From Leptolyngbya sp. CCY15150 (GTDB lineage: Bacteria; Cyanobacteriota; Cyanobacteriia; RECH01), in NCBI RefSeq assembly GCF_016888135.1, contig NZ_JACSWB010000302.1, forward strand, positions 1-61,982: a stretch of 61,982 nt of DNA, in the 5' to 3' direction. Shown in pieces: positions 25,549-34,558 of the stretch (position 1 is its first letter; each line of letters starts with the position of its first letter). The notes beneath the pieces were generated by a model. It saw only the letters and a program-made list of their open reading frames with translations. It had not been told where the DNA came from and made no database searches. A program made the translations under genes and the position numbers.

Positions 25549-26283
25549 ATGACCCTGTCCAAAACCTGTACTCAATCCCTTACATCCTCGTCATCCTCTG
25601 TGACGACCGCTCAAGCGCACTGTTCCCCATGGCTAACCTCCTTGGTCTATCCCCTGGGCTGTGATCTGGTGTTGCCGAGTTACTTCGATCGGATTACGAT
25701 CACCGGGCAAGAGCATCTACCGAAGACGGGGCCAGTGCTGCTTGCTCCCACCCATCGATCACGCTGGGATGCATTGCTGGTGCCCTACGCAACTGGACGA
25801 CGCGCTACCGGGCGAGATCTGCGATTTATGGTCACCGCTAGCGAAATGGGCGGCATTCAGGGGTGGTTTATTCGGCGATTGGGTGGCTTTTCGGTGAACG
25901 TTGATCGCCCATCCATCGCCAGTCTGCGGCTAGGGGTAGAACTTTTGCAGCAGGGAAATATGTTGGTAATTTTTCCAGAGGGCGGCATCTTTCGAGATGG
26001 AGACGTCCATCCCCTGCGTCCAGGTCTAGCGCGGTTAGCCCTGCAGGCCGAGGCTAGCCAGCCTAATCTCGGGGTTCAAATTGTGCCCATTAGCCTAAAC
26101 TATCAACCCCTCATTCCACGATGGGGTTGTCAGGTGGATATTCATATTGGGCGATCGCTGAAGGTGGAGAACTATCGCCAAGGTTCCACCAAGCATGACG
26201 CTCAGCGCCTCACGAATGATTTAAAGAGCAGCCTACTGCGTCTAGAACAGTCTACCCAGCCGCAAGAACGAGTCTTGGCTTGA
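25549..26283 (+). CDS. 1-acyl-sn-glycerol-3-phosphate acyltransferase-like (PlsC family)
   Basis: It acylates lysophosphatidate or a related lysolipid at the membrane. The HX4D catalytic motif is HRSRWD (about 74-79). The phosphate-binding motif FPEGGIFRDG and the third block VPISLNY are both present. The long ORF starts at 25321, but the ATG at 25549 (MTLSKTCT) gives 244 aa, the family size, and the upstream part looks non-coding. It is divergent from the DUF3119/DUF3086 pair. Confidence 0.88.
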   Translation: MTLSKTCTQSLTSSSSSVTTAQAHCSPWLTSLVYPLGCDLVLPSYFDRITITGQEHLPKTGPVLLAPTHRSRWDALLVPYATGRRATGRDLRFMVTASEMGGIQGWFIRRLGGFSVNVDRPSIASLRLGVELLQQGNMLVIFPEGGIFRDGDVHPLRPGLARLALQAEASQPNLGVQIVPISLNYQPLIPRWGCQVDIHIGRSLKVENYRQGSTKHDAQRLTNDLKSSLLRLEQSTQPQERVLA

Positions 26284-26360
26284 GATAAGGGTGACTAGAG
26301 ATAAGACTTATGCCCTGGATGAAGCCCGTATGCTTGCAGCGGTATGGGGAAGTCATCATC

Positions 26361-26411
26361 CGTCACCGTACGTCACCTGTCACCGTACGCTACCCGTCAC
26401 CGTACGCTACC
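26361..26411. repeat. 17-bp tandem repeat, about 3.6 copies
   Basis: Units at 26361, 26378 and 26395 read CGTCACCGTACGTCACC, TGTCACCGTACGCTACC and CGTCACCGTACGCTACC. A partial fourth (CGTCATCGATC) follows. No gene covers it. It lies in the gap between plsC and the 26503-26727 gene. Confidence 0.8.
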
Positions 26412-26502
26412 CGTCATCGATCAATAACTCCCTCTAAGAACCTTGAGAACCCTAGAGGGAGTAGCATCAACCGCGTGGCTCGACGTAGCTGCACCAGCCA
26501 GC

Positions 26503-26727
26503 CTAAGGCATAGCATCTGTATTGAGATTAGCGATCGCTCTACCATGGGGCGATCGTTTGGTTTGAATGCCACCATCTAACACCGTCAGCGTAGGTTCTT
26601 TAGGCTTCCCACGTTTCTCATCCAGCTCATGAGCATCTGGATGAACTACACTCCACCGTCCTGTTACAGGATCACGGTAGGTGGTGAATGGATTCTGCTT
26701 CAACGATCCGTTTTGTGACTGTCCCAT
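26503..26727 (-). CDS. Small hypothetical protein (74 aa)
   Basis: No function is recognised. NPFTTYRDPVTGRWSVVHPD near the N-terminus looks conserved. The remainder is polar, with a Lys/Pro-rich middle. The start ATG at 26727 has AGGAGTGCATC just upstream on the minus strand, a good ribosome site, and is preferred to the longer frame. Confidence 0.6.
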   Translation of the reverse strand: MGQSQNGSLKQNPFTTYRDPVTGRWSVVHPDAHELDEKRGKPKEPTLTVLDGGIQTKRSPHGRAIANLNTDAMP

Positions 26728-27587
26728 GGTGATGCACTCCTCTGTAGTCTGATAGGTGGCGATGTTCATCGGTCTTGTGTTCCAATCTGCTTACGCTAAC
26801 CAGCCCCTCGACTGGACTTCAGCACTAGACCAAGCGTTGACTTTTTATACTTGATCTTAGCTCAACCGTACGGTGAACGATTTCTTGTCCTGAATCCCGA
26901 TGGTCGAGAGTAGCGCAACCCTCTTTCGTATGAATGCGATAGCTATATCTTATGGTTCAGACTCGCGTTCTCGTCCCTGATATCTGGACTGAACCTATGG
27001 AGAGCTCTCCTCATTTAGTATCTCCCTTGGCAGCCTAAAACTGTTCAGCCATCCTACGGATCTTCGGTTCATCATCGGCCCACTTTATTCCTGCCTGATT
27101 GCATGATCAAAAATGAGTAGAGTTACGTAAGTTGTATAAATATTTACACCACTAGAAAGCCTTTTTCCTGATTTTTACAGAGGACTTGATTTAATTTTGT
27201 CTGAACCAGAGAAAAACAGGTCAATTCTTGAGAAAATAACATGATCGGCTCTGATGTTTATGGGGGGAGAAACCCCTCAGAGCAGGTGTGTCTAACTGGT
27301 CGCAGGCGTGAGTCCGATGAGGTTATCAGTAGCCAACCAGATGGACAGATGCATGAGCGATAGAATGCCTCAACATCCTGCAAGATGGTGCATTACGGCT
27401 GCGCCTCACAGCACGCTACGATAGAGCACGACCCTTTGGGCTGAGCCTGTCGAAGCTCGCCTCTCACCCCTCAAGCAGCTCAAAATGAACGAAGAAGCTG
27501 CTGATCGTCGTCAAACTCACAGTATTTCCGCGTCCGGCGTCACCCAAGAGAAATCATGAGACGTTGAGAACGATGAGCAAGCGATCG
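26728..27587. other. 860-bp gene-poor stretch with hairpins and a dispersed repeat
   Basis: No coding frame is credible. It contains a GGAGAGCTCTCC palindrome near 27000, a GGGG-GAGAAA-CCCC hairpin near 27261-27276, and a dispersed repeat at 27387-27420 that recurs at 51720-51753. A CTGAGCCTGTCGAAG string (about 27440-27454) matches a widespread bacterial repeat type. AT-rich DNA at 27110-27240 contrasts with neighbours. It looks like decayed mobile-element DNA, possibly with an RNA gene that was not recognised. Confidence 0.4.
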
Positions 27588-28859
27588 CTAAATGCCCAAG
27601 GCACGTTTCGCCGCCGCTAATTTTTTCACCCGATCATCAAGCCCATTAAATCCACCGTTAATAATACGGGTGACAAGACGGACATCATCCTTATCTGCCA
27701 CTTGGTTGAGGCTTTCCCGATTCCAAAACCAGCCAGCGCTGCGGGCTGCTAGGTCATCATCGGCTAAACGGGTCGGGTTGCTAATCAGGTCGAGACCGAT
27801 CGCTTTACCAATATCTTGATAGTTAAAGCGTCCCGTAATTTGGATCAAACCCCGCCCCTTGAACCGCACGCCATCCCCCGGTTGTGTATTGCCCAAATCG
27901 CTCCGCCCTTCATAGGCTGCGCCTGACGCAATTTCTTCGACGTAGTTAAACTCACCGGATTCGTGGGCCACCTGGGCCAGGAAGTGGGCTTGGCGCAGGG
28001 GCGTATTGATTTCAAACTCCTCCATGGTGGCATTCAGCGGCCCCACAAACTTACGCAGTTGGGCATCGCGACCATTGGGGGCAATGTGCTGTAGGTGCTC
28101 CAAGGTAATTTCGTTGATGGTACTTTCTGGAAACAGACCGGCATAGGGACGGCGACCAGCCGGGCGAGGCGGCAACCCTCGCAGCGATCGCAACAAACCA
28201 TCAATCAAGGCATCGCTGGATACAAAGCGATCGGCGCTGATGTGTTGGATAAACACCTGCACGCCCTTAGCGGCCCGTTGGCGTAGTTCAGCCACCGAGC
28301 CGTCTGGCAACAAACCTTGGTAGGGCATTCGATCGGCGGGGCGCATGCCCTGACCGCCCAAGGCCCGCAGCAGATCATCCACAGCCCCATCTGCATCACA
28401 GAGATCGCCAGGCATCTGGGCAATCACCTGTCCGAGGGCTTGGGCCGCCAACTCCCGCCAGCGTTGGAGTTGACGAGGACTCGTTGCCTGGCTAAAGGAG
28501 AGCAGAGACTCGTAGGGGGGCAGACCTACGGGGCGCGGCGGTAGCTTGCTGAGCGATCGCAGCAGTTGATCAATCAGGTCATCGGCGGGAATAAAGTCTT
28601 CGTCTTGGAGATGCTCAATAAACACACGGATGCCGCCAGCGGCCCGTCGTCGTTGTTGCACCACGGCTCCATCTGGAAAGAGGCCGGCGTAGGGAGGGCG
28701 ATCGCCAGAACGGGGAGCCTGGCCACCCAGGGCTCGCAGTAAGTTATCAACCACACTATCGATATCCGTCACCTCGTCCCCTTCTGCTTTGGAGATGAGA
28801 TCATCTAACCGTTGGGCCGCAACTTTGCGCCAGATTCTAAGCTGTGAATTGGTGGTCAT
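27588..28859 (-). CDS. GH19/chitinase-like lysozyme with duplicated N-terminal repeats
   Basis: The C-terminal about 170 residues are a glycoside hydrolase 19-type domain: FLAQVAHESGEF (catalytic Glu about 300), YEGRSDLGNTQPGDG, RFKGRGLIQITGR and a late RIINGG. This class cleaves chitin or peptidoglycan. The N-terminal 250 residues are two tandem copies of a unit of about 125 aa, each with two half-repeats of the form L-L-R-x-L...R-x-P-Y-x-G/S-L. No signal peptide or membrane helix is seen, so export would need a non-classical route or lysis. Function could be phage-type lysis, wall remodelling or effector. The enzyme domain is confident; the repeats are unrecognised. Confidence 0.82.
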   Translation of the reverse strand: MTTNSQLRIWRKVAAQRLDDLISKAEGDEVTDIDSVVDNLLRALGGQAPRSGDRPPYAGLFPDGAVVQQRRRAAGGIRVFIEHLQDEDFIPADDLIDQLLRSLSKLPPRPVGLPPYESLLSFSQATSPRQLQRWRELAAQALGQVIAQMPGDLCDADGAVDDLLRALGGQGMRPADRMPYQGLLPDGSVAELRQRAAKGVQVFIQHISADRFVSSDALIDGLLRSLRGLPPRPAGRRPYAGLFPESTINEITLEHLQHIAPNGRDAQLRKFVGPLNATMEEFEINTPLRQAHFLAQVAHESGEFNYVEEIASGAAYEGRSDLGNTQPGDGVRFKGRGLIQITGRFNYQDIGKAIGLDLISNPTRLADDDLAARSAGWFWNRESLNQVADKDDVRLVTRIINGGFNGLDDRVKKLAAAKRALGI

Positions 28860-29057
28860 ATTTGGGCACCCGCATCAGGAGTTAAGCAAGGATTGAGCGA
28901 TCGCATCACCCACAAAGTCTTGGCGCAGGGCGGTGCAGCGTTGCCGAACACACCCTCAAGCACGTTGGACGGGCAGCGGTGAGCAGTATAGATAGTCCTA
29001 GAAGGTATCGCTAGGAGATATCCCTAGAATGGACAACGATGATGGATTTCTACCAAT

Positions 29058-30281
29058 TTACTCGAAAGTTTCCAAGACTTCTAATACAGCCTTAGGCGAA
29101 AGCTTCGTTTTAAACCAGACCACAGGCACCGGAATATCCTGCACCCGCACGCCGGCCTTTTCCAAATTGAGGCGATCGGAAACGGCCAGAATCAGGCGAT
29201 CGCTTTGCACCTTTTGCACCTGGGCAAACTTCTTGCGCAGATACTCCGGTCGCCAGTAGCCGACAATTTCGAGGAGCACCGTCCGTCCATCAGCATGAAC
29301 CAGCCGAAAGTCGGGAATCATGACACTGCCAGGAATCGGCAGTAGATCCACCTCTCGCTCTAGATGCCAATCGCTCTTGAGCGCCGCCCAGCGATCAGCG
29401 AAGGAGGCTTCGAGCATACTGTCATAGGGCTTGCCGGGGGGATAATGGCTGACGAGGCCGCAGTCGGAATCTAGGGCAAAGTGGCGGGTGGTGGTGGCTT
29501 TGGTGTAGAAATCCTTTACCTGAAGCTGAGACTCAAGGCTCCATTTTGAGACATGCAGCAGCGCCGGAATCAGTTTGGCAATATCGAGCCCGTAGCGGGT
29601 GCTGGGCTTAAACAAACTGGTGGGGCCATCAATGGTGATAGTGAAACCATAGTCGGCATCGCCCTCGATGTAGGCCATCAAGCCAAACAGCTTCAGGTAG
29701 CGAAACAGCAGCTTATATTCACCGGGATCATTGCGATGGGCTTGGATGACAATGTGGCTAGCTTTGTAGAAAATTCCCTGCACCTGAGACAGGTTGTAGC
29801 GATGGATCAACTGCTCTGGAGTAGGGGCATTGAACTCCATGAGAATGCGGTTTTCGGCTAGATCTGCATAGAGACCCGCGCGAATATGGGCAGGCAGGAC
29901 ATTGCGCCCCAGTTCTTGGGTGAGCTGATCGGCAACGCGCTCTAAGGTGATCGTCGTTGCTTGGGGAGAGGGCACGGTGGTCGCGGCAGCAGAAAAAACG
30001 CGATCGCGTAGCTGCTGAGGCTCTAGGGGACTCACGATCTCAAACGTACTGAGGTTGCTTTTGGCAATGTGGGCCAGACCGCGCTTGATCCGATAATCGA
30101 TACCTTCTCCCTCCCAATCCTGCAGTTGGCGGTTGAGTTCGCCCTGGGTGGCTCCCTGAGAGTCTTGGAAGAGCTGGATCAGTTCCGCAGCGATCGCCCC
30201 ATACTCCGGAGTCAGCGATAACCGCTTGGGGATCACCTCGGCCCCTTGGAGGCGATAGATCAATAAATCGGATGGCAGCAT
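29058..30281 (-). CDS. DUF790-family (Bax1-like) predicted nuclease
   Basis: The 407-aa chain matches the DUF790 family, whose archaeal member Bax1 is a nuclease partner of XPB helicase. The C-terminal PD-(D/E)XK-like core reads SMLEASFADRW, VMIPDFRLVHADGR and VLLEIVGYWRPEYLRKK. The Asp in PDF, the Glu in LLEIVGYW and the downstream Lys are the likely catalytic residues. The N-terminal half carries the DUF790 helical region. No XPB-type helicase is adjacent. The ATG at 30281 (MLPSDLL) fits the family start better than 30293. A repair or defence role is inferred. Confidence 0.85.
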   Translation of the reverse strand: MLPSDLLIYRLQGAEVIPKRLSLTPEYGAIAAELIQLFQDSQGATQGELNRQLQDWEGEGIDYRIKRGLAHIAKSNLSTFEIVSPLEPQQLRDRVFSAAATTVPSPQATTITLERVADQLTQELGRNVLPAHIRAGLYADLAENRILMEFNAPTPEQLIHRYNLSQVQGIFYKASHIVIQAHRNDPGEYKLLFRYLKLFGLMAYIEGDADYGFTITIDGPTSLFKPSTRYGLDIAKLIPALLHVSKWSLESQLQVKDFYTKATTTRHFALDSDCGLVSHYPPGKPYDSMLEASFADRWAALKSDWHLEREVDLLPIPGSVMIPDFRLVHADGRTVLLEIVGYWRPEYLRKKFAQVQKVQSDRLILAVSDRLNLEKAGVRVQDIPVPVVWFKTKLSPKAVLEVLETFE

Positions 30282-30710
30282 GATCGGCAGCACCTGATAT
30301 GTGAGGGGATCAATTCGGGAACACTAGTAGCAATGGAAACGATCCTATATCTAGGCGCTAGCGATCGCTCCCCGAAACCACCCTATCGTGATCCCAGATC
30401 AAGCCGTTGCTCACCGCGCTTCCTACAGATGTAACATTTCGTAAGGAATCATGAATAAACTGCTGGTTTGAGCCTGGGAATGCAACAAAAAGCACCGAGA
30501 TCAACCGATTGCCGACTCCACTTATATTGCGTTAAGTTGCAATTCCAGGATAATTTTTTCATCAAGGGTGGGTTTCCGTCCTGTAGGCGATCGCTCAAAA
30601 CGCTACCATAGAGTTAAGTAGAGTCATTTTTGGTCTACCTTAGTCATCTAGCAATCGATTAACGATCCCCGCGCCATTTGCTGTATCAAGCACTACCACC
30701 TAATTGACCT
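30282..30710. other. Divergent promoter region, DUF790 / DUF6761 genes
   Basis: No gene is seen. One HIP1-type site lies near 30360. The rightward part (30540-30700) is AT-rich and should carry the promoter of the 30711 gene; TTGCGTTAAG near 30527 and TAGAGTTAAG near 30608 are AT-rich elements. No clear repeat is present. Confidence 0.3.
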
Positions 30711-30965
30711 ATGCTTCAAGATGCCCAGGCAATTCGCCACTACCAACGCATTACCGATGCCCTGACTGAGCAGTGGAACCGAGGGTATCGCTTAGATGAG
30801 CTACGCCTGTATCTCGACGGATACCTAGCAGCTCTACGCAATTCCAATGTGTTAGAGCCCTATCTCGTTCATCGCCTTGAAGACGAAGCGGTGCGCTACC
30901 TGTTCGACACCAGTAACTTCGCCGTCCCCGAGCCCGAGATGGAGCCCGACTACGACTACCGCTAA
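30711..30965 (+). CDS. DUF6761-type small cyanobacterial protein (84 aa)
   Basis: A short acidic, helical protein with the pattern QWNRGYRLDELRLYLDGYL and LEPYLVHRLEDEAVRYL, matching a cyanobacteria-restricted family recalled as DUF6761. The function is unknown. It has its own strong terminator at 31044-31065, so it is a single-gene unit. Confidence 0.75.
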   Translation: MLQDAQAIRHYQRITDALTEQWNRGYRLDELRLYLDGYLAALRNSNVLEPYLVHRLEDEAVRYLFDTSNFAVPEPEMEPDYDYR

Positions 30966-31043
30966 GCGGTCAACTATTGTCTAGACATCCCCCGGCCAAT
31001 CGATCCCCAGCATCGATACGTCGCTTTGGAATCCACTACACTG

Positions 31044-31065
31044 CCTCCACCCACCTGGGTGGAGG
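31044..31065 (+). terminator. Rho-independent terminator
   Basis: CCTCCACCCA and TGGGTGGAGG form a perfect 10-bp inverted repeat, at least 9 bp paired. TTGTTGTATT follows as a T-rich tract. It lies about 80 bp after the 30711-30965 gene. Confidence 0.8.
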
Positions 31066-31352
31066 TTGTTGTATTAAAGGGGCGTTGCTCTTGCATGATG
31101 GGTTCCAGCGGTCATGAGTTCCGGATAGTAGCGATCGCCCCTGAAAACCTCTTCAGTGACCGTCCAAGTCCTGGAACCGCCCTAGGGATCTCCTTGCTTT
31201 AATTTTCTTAGATTCGATGCACGCAAACTTCCCATTAGCGCGTATTCTTGTGAGGAACTTTTGATGCTGGCCAGCCCTAATCGTTCAATCAACAACTGGC
31301 CGCTTACTACATAGTTCGGTGTTCGTACTATTTTCTGACACGAGGCTCAACC

Positions 31353-31610
31353 ATGATTTTGTTTGACGTGGCGTCTAACTTTGGCACTTGGTCCATGCAC
31401 CTCAGCCTCTTGAGCGATACGTGGCACCTAACGCAACTGCCGCTCGATGGGCTACAGGATTGGAGTATTTTGGCGCAGCAGCTTGATACCGATCCCTTCC
31501 GGGGCTTTCGAGATCTATTTAGCAATTTCTTTGAATCAGGTCAGGCCTGGGCATTCCTTGCCGGTATCGTTTTTGGCTATCTCATTCGCAGCCTGACCTC
31601 CTACGGCTAA
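31353..31610 (+). CDS. Small single-pass membrane protein (85 aa)
   Basis: No family is recognised. There is one C-terminal hydrophobic helix (about 63-82, AWAFLAGIVFGYLIRSL). The N-terminal 60 residues are amphipathic, with several Trp and Asp. CGAGG lies ten bases before the ATG. It is flanked by about 390 bp of non-coding DNA on the left and a long hairpin on the right, so it stands alone. Confidence 0.6.
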   Translation: MILFDVASNFGTWSMHLSLLSDTWHLTQLPLDGLQDWSILAQQLDTDPFRGFRDLFSNFFESGQAWAFLAGIVFGYLIRSLTSYG

Positions 31611-31635
31611 GGGCAGGAGTCTACACATTTCAAAG

Positions 31636-31663
31636 CCAGGGTCAGACATCTACACGACCCTGG
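31636..31663. terminator. Hairpin downstream of the small membrane protein gene
   Basis: CCAGGGTC (31636-31643) and GACCCTGG (31656-31663) form a perfect 8-bp stem with a 12-base loop. The T-tract is weak (TTACG). The rest of 31664-31975 has no credible gene. Confidence 0.5.
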
Positions 31664-31975
31664 TTACGCCAGCAAGTCTCAAGTATCGTATGTCGTATGG
31701 TGCCAGCGCTCCCGCGTTGACACCTGTCTTAGTCGCTCCTGCGACGATTCTCCTGTGAGACAACTGAGGTCTGGGCGCAGGAGCAACCCTGGGAGTAGTC
31801 CCACGCTCAGCGTAGGAACGATCGAATCCTGATGAGAAGAGGGTTGAGCGCCGTCGAAACCCGGCCAATAAGCTTCATTGAAGTGAGTCCAGCTACTTAC
31901 CATGGAAAAAGCCTAGAGCTAGACCGTAGGGAGTTGGTATTATTCCCCTAGCGGCTTTTCAAGGTAAAACATTTG

Positions 31976-33370
31976 GTGACCCAATCTTCTTCCCAAACCT
32001 GGAGTCAACGGTTTGAATCTGCCCTGCATCCGGCGATCGCCCAGTTTAATGCCAGTATCTTCTTTGATATTGAACTGATTGAATATGACATTACGGGTTC
32101 CCAGGCCCATGCCCAAATGCTGGCCCACACCGGCATCATTTCTGTTGAGGAAGGCGAGCAACTGGTCAAAGGTCTAGAGCAGGTGCGGCAGGAGTATCGC
32201 CAAGGGCAGTTCACCCCTGGCGTTGACGCTGAAGATGTGCATTTTGCGGTAGAACGACGGCTGACGGAACTGGTGGGGGATGTGGGCAAAAAGCTACACA
32301 CCGCCCGTTCCCGCAATGATCAGGTGGGAACCGATACCCGTCTCTACCTGCGATCGCAGATCGAGCAAATTCGTGGACAACTGCGCCAGTTTCAAACGGT
32401 GATGATTGACTTGGCTGATCAGCATGTGGAAACGCTGATCCCCGGCTATACGCACCTGCAGCGAGCCCAGCCCCTGAGTTTAGCCCATCACCTGCTGGCC
32501 TACGTCGCCATGACCCAGCGCGACTGGGAACGGTTGGGTGATGTTTATCGGCGGGTGAATATTTCGCCCTTGGGGAGCGGCGCTTTGGCAGGGACAACCT
32601 TTCCCATCGATCGCCACTACACCGCTAAGCTGCTGGGCTTTGATGACGTGTATAGCAACAGTCTGGATGGCGTGAGCGATCGCGATTTTGCTATCGAATT
32701 CCTTGCTGCTGCCAGCGTGATTATGGTTCACCTATCCCGCCTGTCTGAGGAAATCATCCTCTGGGCATCGGAAGAATTTGGCTTTGTCACCCTCAAAGAC
32801 AATTGCTCCACCGGATCAAGCATCATGCCCCAGAAGAAAAATCCCGACGTTCCAGAACTGGTGCGTGGTAAGACAGGGCGGGTGTTTGGCCACCTGCAGG
32901 CGCTGCTTACGTTGATGAAGGGCCTACCCTTGGCCTACAACAAGGATTTGCAAGAGGACAAAGAAGCCCTGTTTGATGCGGTGAAAACCGTTCAGGGTTG
33001 CTTAGAAGCCATGACAATTCTCATGGCGGAGGGGCTGGAGTTTCGCACGGCGCGCCTCAACAGTGCTGTGGCGGAAGACTTTTCTAATGCCACGGACGTA
33101 GCCGACTATTTGGCTACCAAGGGCGTTCCCTTCCGGGAAGCCTATAACCTGGTGGGCAAGGTGGTGAAAACCTCTCTCGCAGCGGGTAAATTGCTCAAGG
33201 ATCTCACCCTAGAGGAATGGCAGGCGTTGCATCCAGCCTTCGAACAGGACATCTATGGGGCGATCGCTCCCCAGCAGGTGGTATCAGCCCGCAATAGCTA
33301 CGGCGGTACAGGCTTTGAGCAGGTGCGACAGGCCCTCCAGCAAGCGCGGCAACGGTTAGGTGACGTCTAG
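31976..33370 (+). CDS. argH: Argininosuccinate lyase
   Basis: It cleaves argininosuccinate to arginine and fumarate, the last step of arginine synthesis. The fumarase/lyase-superfamily signature [12 protein letters not shown] is present. [13 protein letters not shown] (about 95-107) and [17 protein letters not shown] supply the active-site His and binding residues. The 464-aa length is standard. The GTG at 31976 ([14 protein letters not shown]) is preferred to TTG 31973. The downstream oxidoreductase start is only 9 bp after the stop, so the two are co-transcribed. Confidence 0.97.
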   Translation: MTQSSSQTWSQRFESALHPAIAQFNASIFFDIELIEYDITGSQAHAQMLAHTGIISVEEGEQLVKGLEQVRQEYRQGQFTPGVDAEDVHFAVERRLTELVGDVGKKLHTARSRNDQVGTDTRLYLRSQIEQIRGQLRQFQTVMIDLADQHVETLIPGYTHLQRAQPLSLAHHLLAYVAMTQRDWERLGDVYRRVNISPLGSGALAGTTFPIDRHYTAKLLGFDDVYSNSLDGVSDRDFAIEFLAAASVIMVHLSRLSEEIILWASEEFGFVTLKDNCSTGSSIMPQKKNPDVPELVRGKTGRVFGHLQALLTLMKGLPLAYNKDLQEDKEALFDAVKTVQGCLEAMTILMAEGLEFRTARLNSAVAEDFSNATDVADYLATKGVPFREAYNLVGKVVKTSLAAGKLLKDLTLEEWQALHPAFEQDIYGAIAPQQVVSARNSYGGTGFEQVRQALQQARQRLGDV

Positions 33371-33379
33371 GAGGCGATT

Positions 33380-34375
33380 GTGAAAGCAGTCCTGATGACA
33401 GCGGCGGGCGGCCCCGAGGTGCTGTGTCTCGGTGACGTACCCATGCCGATCCTCAGCCAGCCTACGGATGTCTTGGTACGTCTACGGGCAGCGGGGATCA
33501 ATCCCATCGATACCAAGCTCCGGCAGCGGGGAACCTTTTATCCCGACCAGATGCCGGCCATCCTGGGCTGTGATGGGGCGGGGGTGGTGGAAGCTGTGGG
33601 CGCAGAGGTGCGATCGCTCACCGTGGGCGATGAGGTGTACTTCTGCGCCGGTGGATTGGGCAGCGCACCGGGCACCTACGCCGACTATACGGTGGTGGAT
33701 GAACGTTACCTAGCGCCCAAGCCCAAAACCCTCAGCTTTGCGGAAGCGGCCGCCGCTCCCCTGGTGCTGATCACGGCCTGGGAGGCGCTGTACGATCGGG
33801 CTCGGCTAGAGGCAGGGCGATCGGTGCTGGTGCAGGCAGGCGCGGGGGGCGTTGGCCATGTAGCCATCCAATTAGCCCACTTACAGGGAGCCAAGGTTTG
33901 CACCACCGTCAGCACTGCGGACAAGGCAGACTTCGTCCGCCAGCTCGGGGCAGAGTTGCCCATTCTCTATCCCCAAACCGATGTGGTGCAAACGGTGCTC
34001 GACTGGACAGCAGGCGACGGGGTAGACACCAGCTTTGATACCCTGGGCGGTGGGATCCTGTCCCAATGCTTTACTGCTACGGCTATCTATGGCGATGTGG
34101 TTACCCTGCTGGCCCCCGCCGCCGATGCTGATTGGAAAACGGCTCGCGATCGCAACCTGCGAGTCAGCTATGAGCTGATGCTCACACCCATGCTGAAAAA
34201 CCTCACCATTGCCCTCCAAGATCAGGCGATGATTCTGCGAACATGTGCGCGGTTAATCGATCAAGGATCGCTGAAGATTCACCTCAGCCAAACCTTTCCC
34301 CTCGCCGAAGCCAGCCAAGCCCATGCCCTGATTGAACAAGGATCAACCCAAGGTAAACTTGCTCTCACCATTTAG
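33380..34375 (+). CDS. NADPH:quinone oxidoreductase-like MDR-family dehydrogenase
   Basis: A cytoplasmic zinc-free medium-chain dehydrogenase. The N-terminal GroES-like domain (about 1-125) contains GINPIDTKLRQRG and ILGCDGAGVVEAVG. The Rossmann fold begins at VLVQAGAGGVGHVAIQLA (about 150-167), a form typical of quinone reductases. No zinc-binding cysteine cluster is seen. The substrate is unknown. The GTG start lies 9 bp after the argH stop, with AGGAGG overlapping the argH stop codon, so they share an operon. Confidence 0.9.
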   Translation: MKAVLMTAAGGPEVLCLGDVPMPILSQPTDVLVRLRAAGINPIDTKLRQRGTFYPDQMPAILGCDGAGVVEAVGAEVRSLTVGDEVYFCAGGLGSAPGTYADYTVVDERYLAPKPKTLSFAEAAAAPLVLITAWEALYDRARLEAGRSVLVQAGAGGVGHVAIQLAHLQGAKVCTTVSTADKADFVRQLGAELPILYPQTDVVQTVLDWTAGDGVDTSFDTLGGGILSQCFTATAIYGDVVTLLAPAADADWKTARDRNLRVSYELMLTPMLKNLTIALQDQAMILRTCARLIDQGSLKIHLSQTFPLAEASQAHALIEQGSTQGKLALTI

Positions 34376-34461
34376 AGACATCTAGAGATAGATCCAAGGA
34401 GCACCTCGGATCCCACCGGACTCAAGTCCCTCTAACCCTAGTCAATCCGTTCGACAAGAAC

Positions 34462-34530
34462 TCCCGAAAGGGTGCAAGATTTGGTAGGGTTTGGAGACGA
34501 TTGAGCCCGTAGTCCCCATTCCTTTCGGGA
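34462..34530 (+). promoter_or_regulatory. Structured leader upstream of argF
   Basis: TCCCGAAAGG (34462-34471) is exactly complemented by CCTTTCGGGA (34521-34530), enclosing 49 bases with a further possible inner pairing (GGGTT...GAGCCC). The element ends 28 bp before the argF start and is followed by CATGGGCATG. It could be an attenuator, a riboregulator or a small RNA. It matches no riboswitch family I know. Confidence 0.45.
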
Positions 34531-34558
34531 CATGGGCATGTTTGTTATTCATTATTGA

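Noticed and set aside
26310-26513. 67-aa plus-strand frame after plsC
   Set aside because: It reads through the 17-bp tandem repeat, and its content (repeated RYPSPYATRHR) comes from the repeat.
27300-27345. Hammerhead ribozyme suggested by GTCCGATGAGG
   Set aside because: The CUGAUGA and GAAA core with three stems cannot be formed.
31650-31903. Small minus-strand frames between the 31353 gene and argH
   Set aside because: Arg/Ser-rich, overlapping alternatives, no conserved motif or ribosome site.
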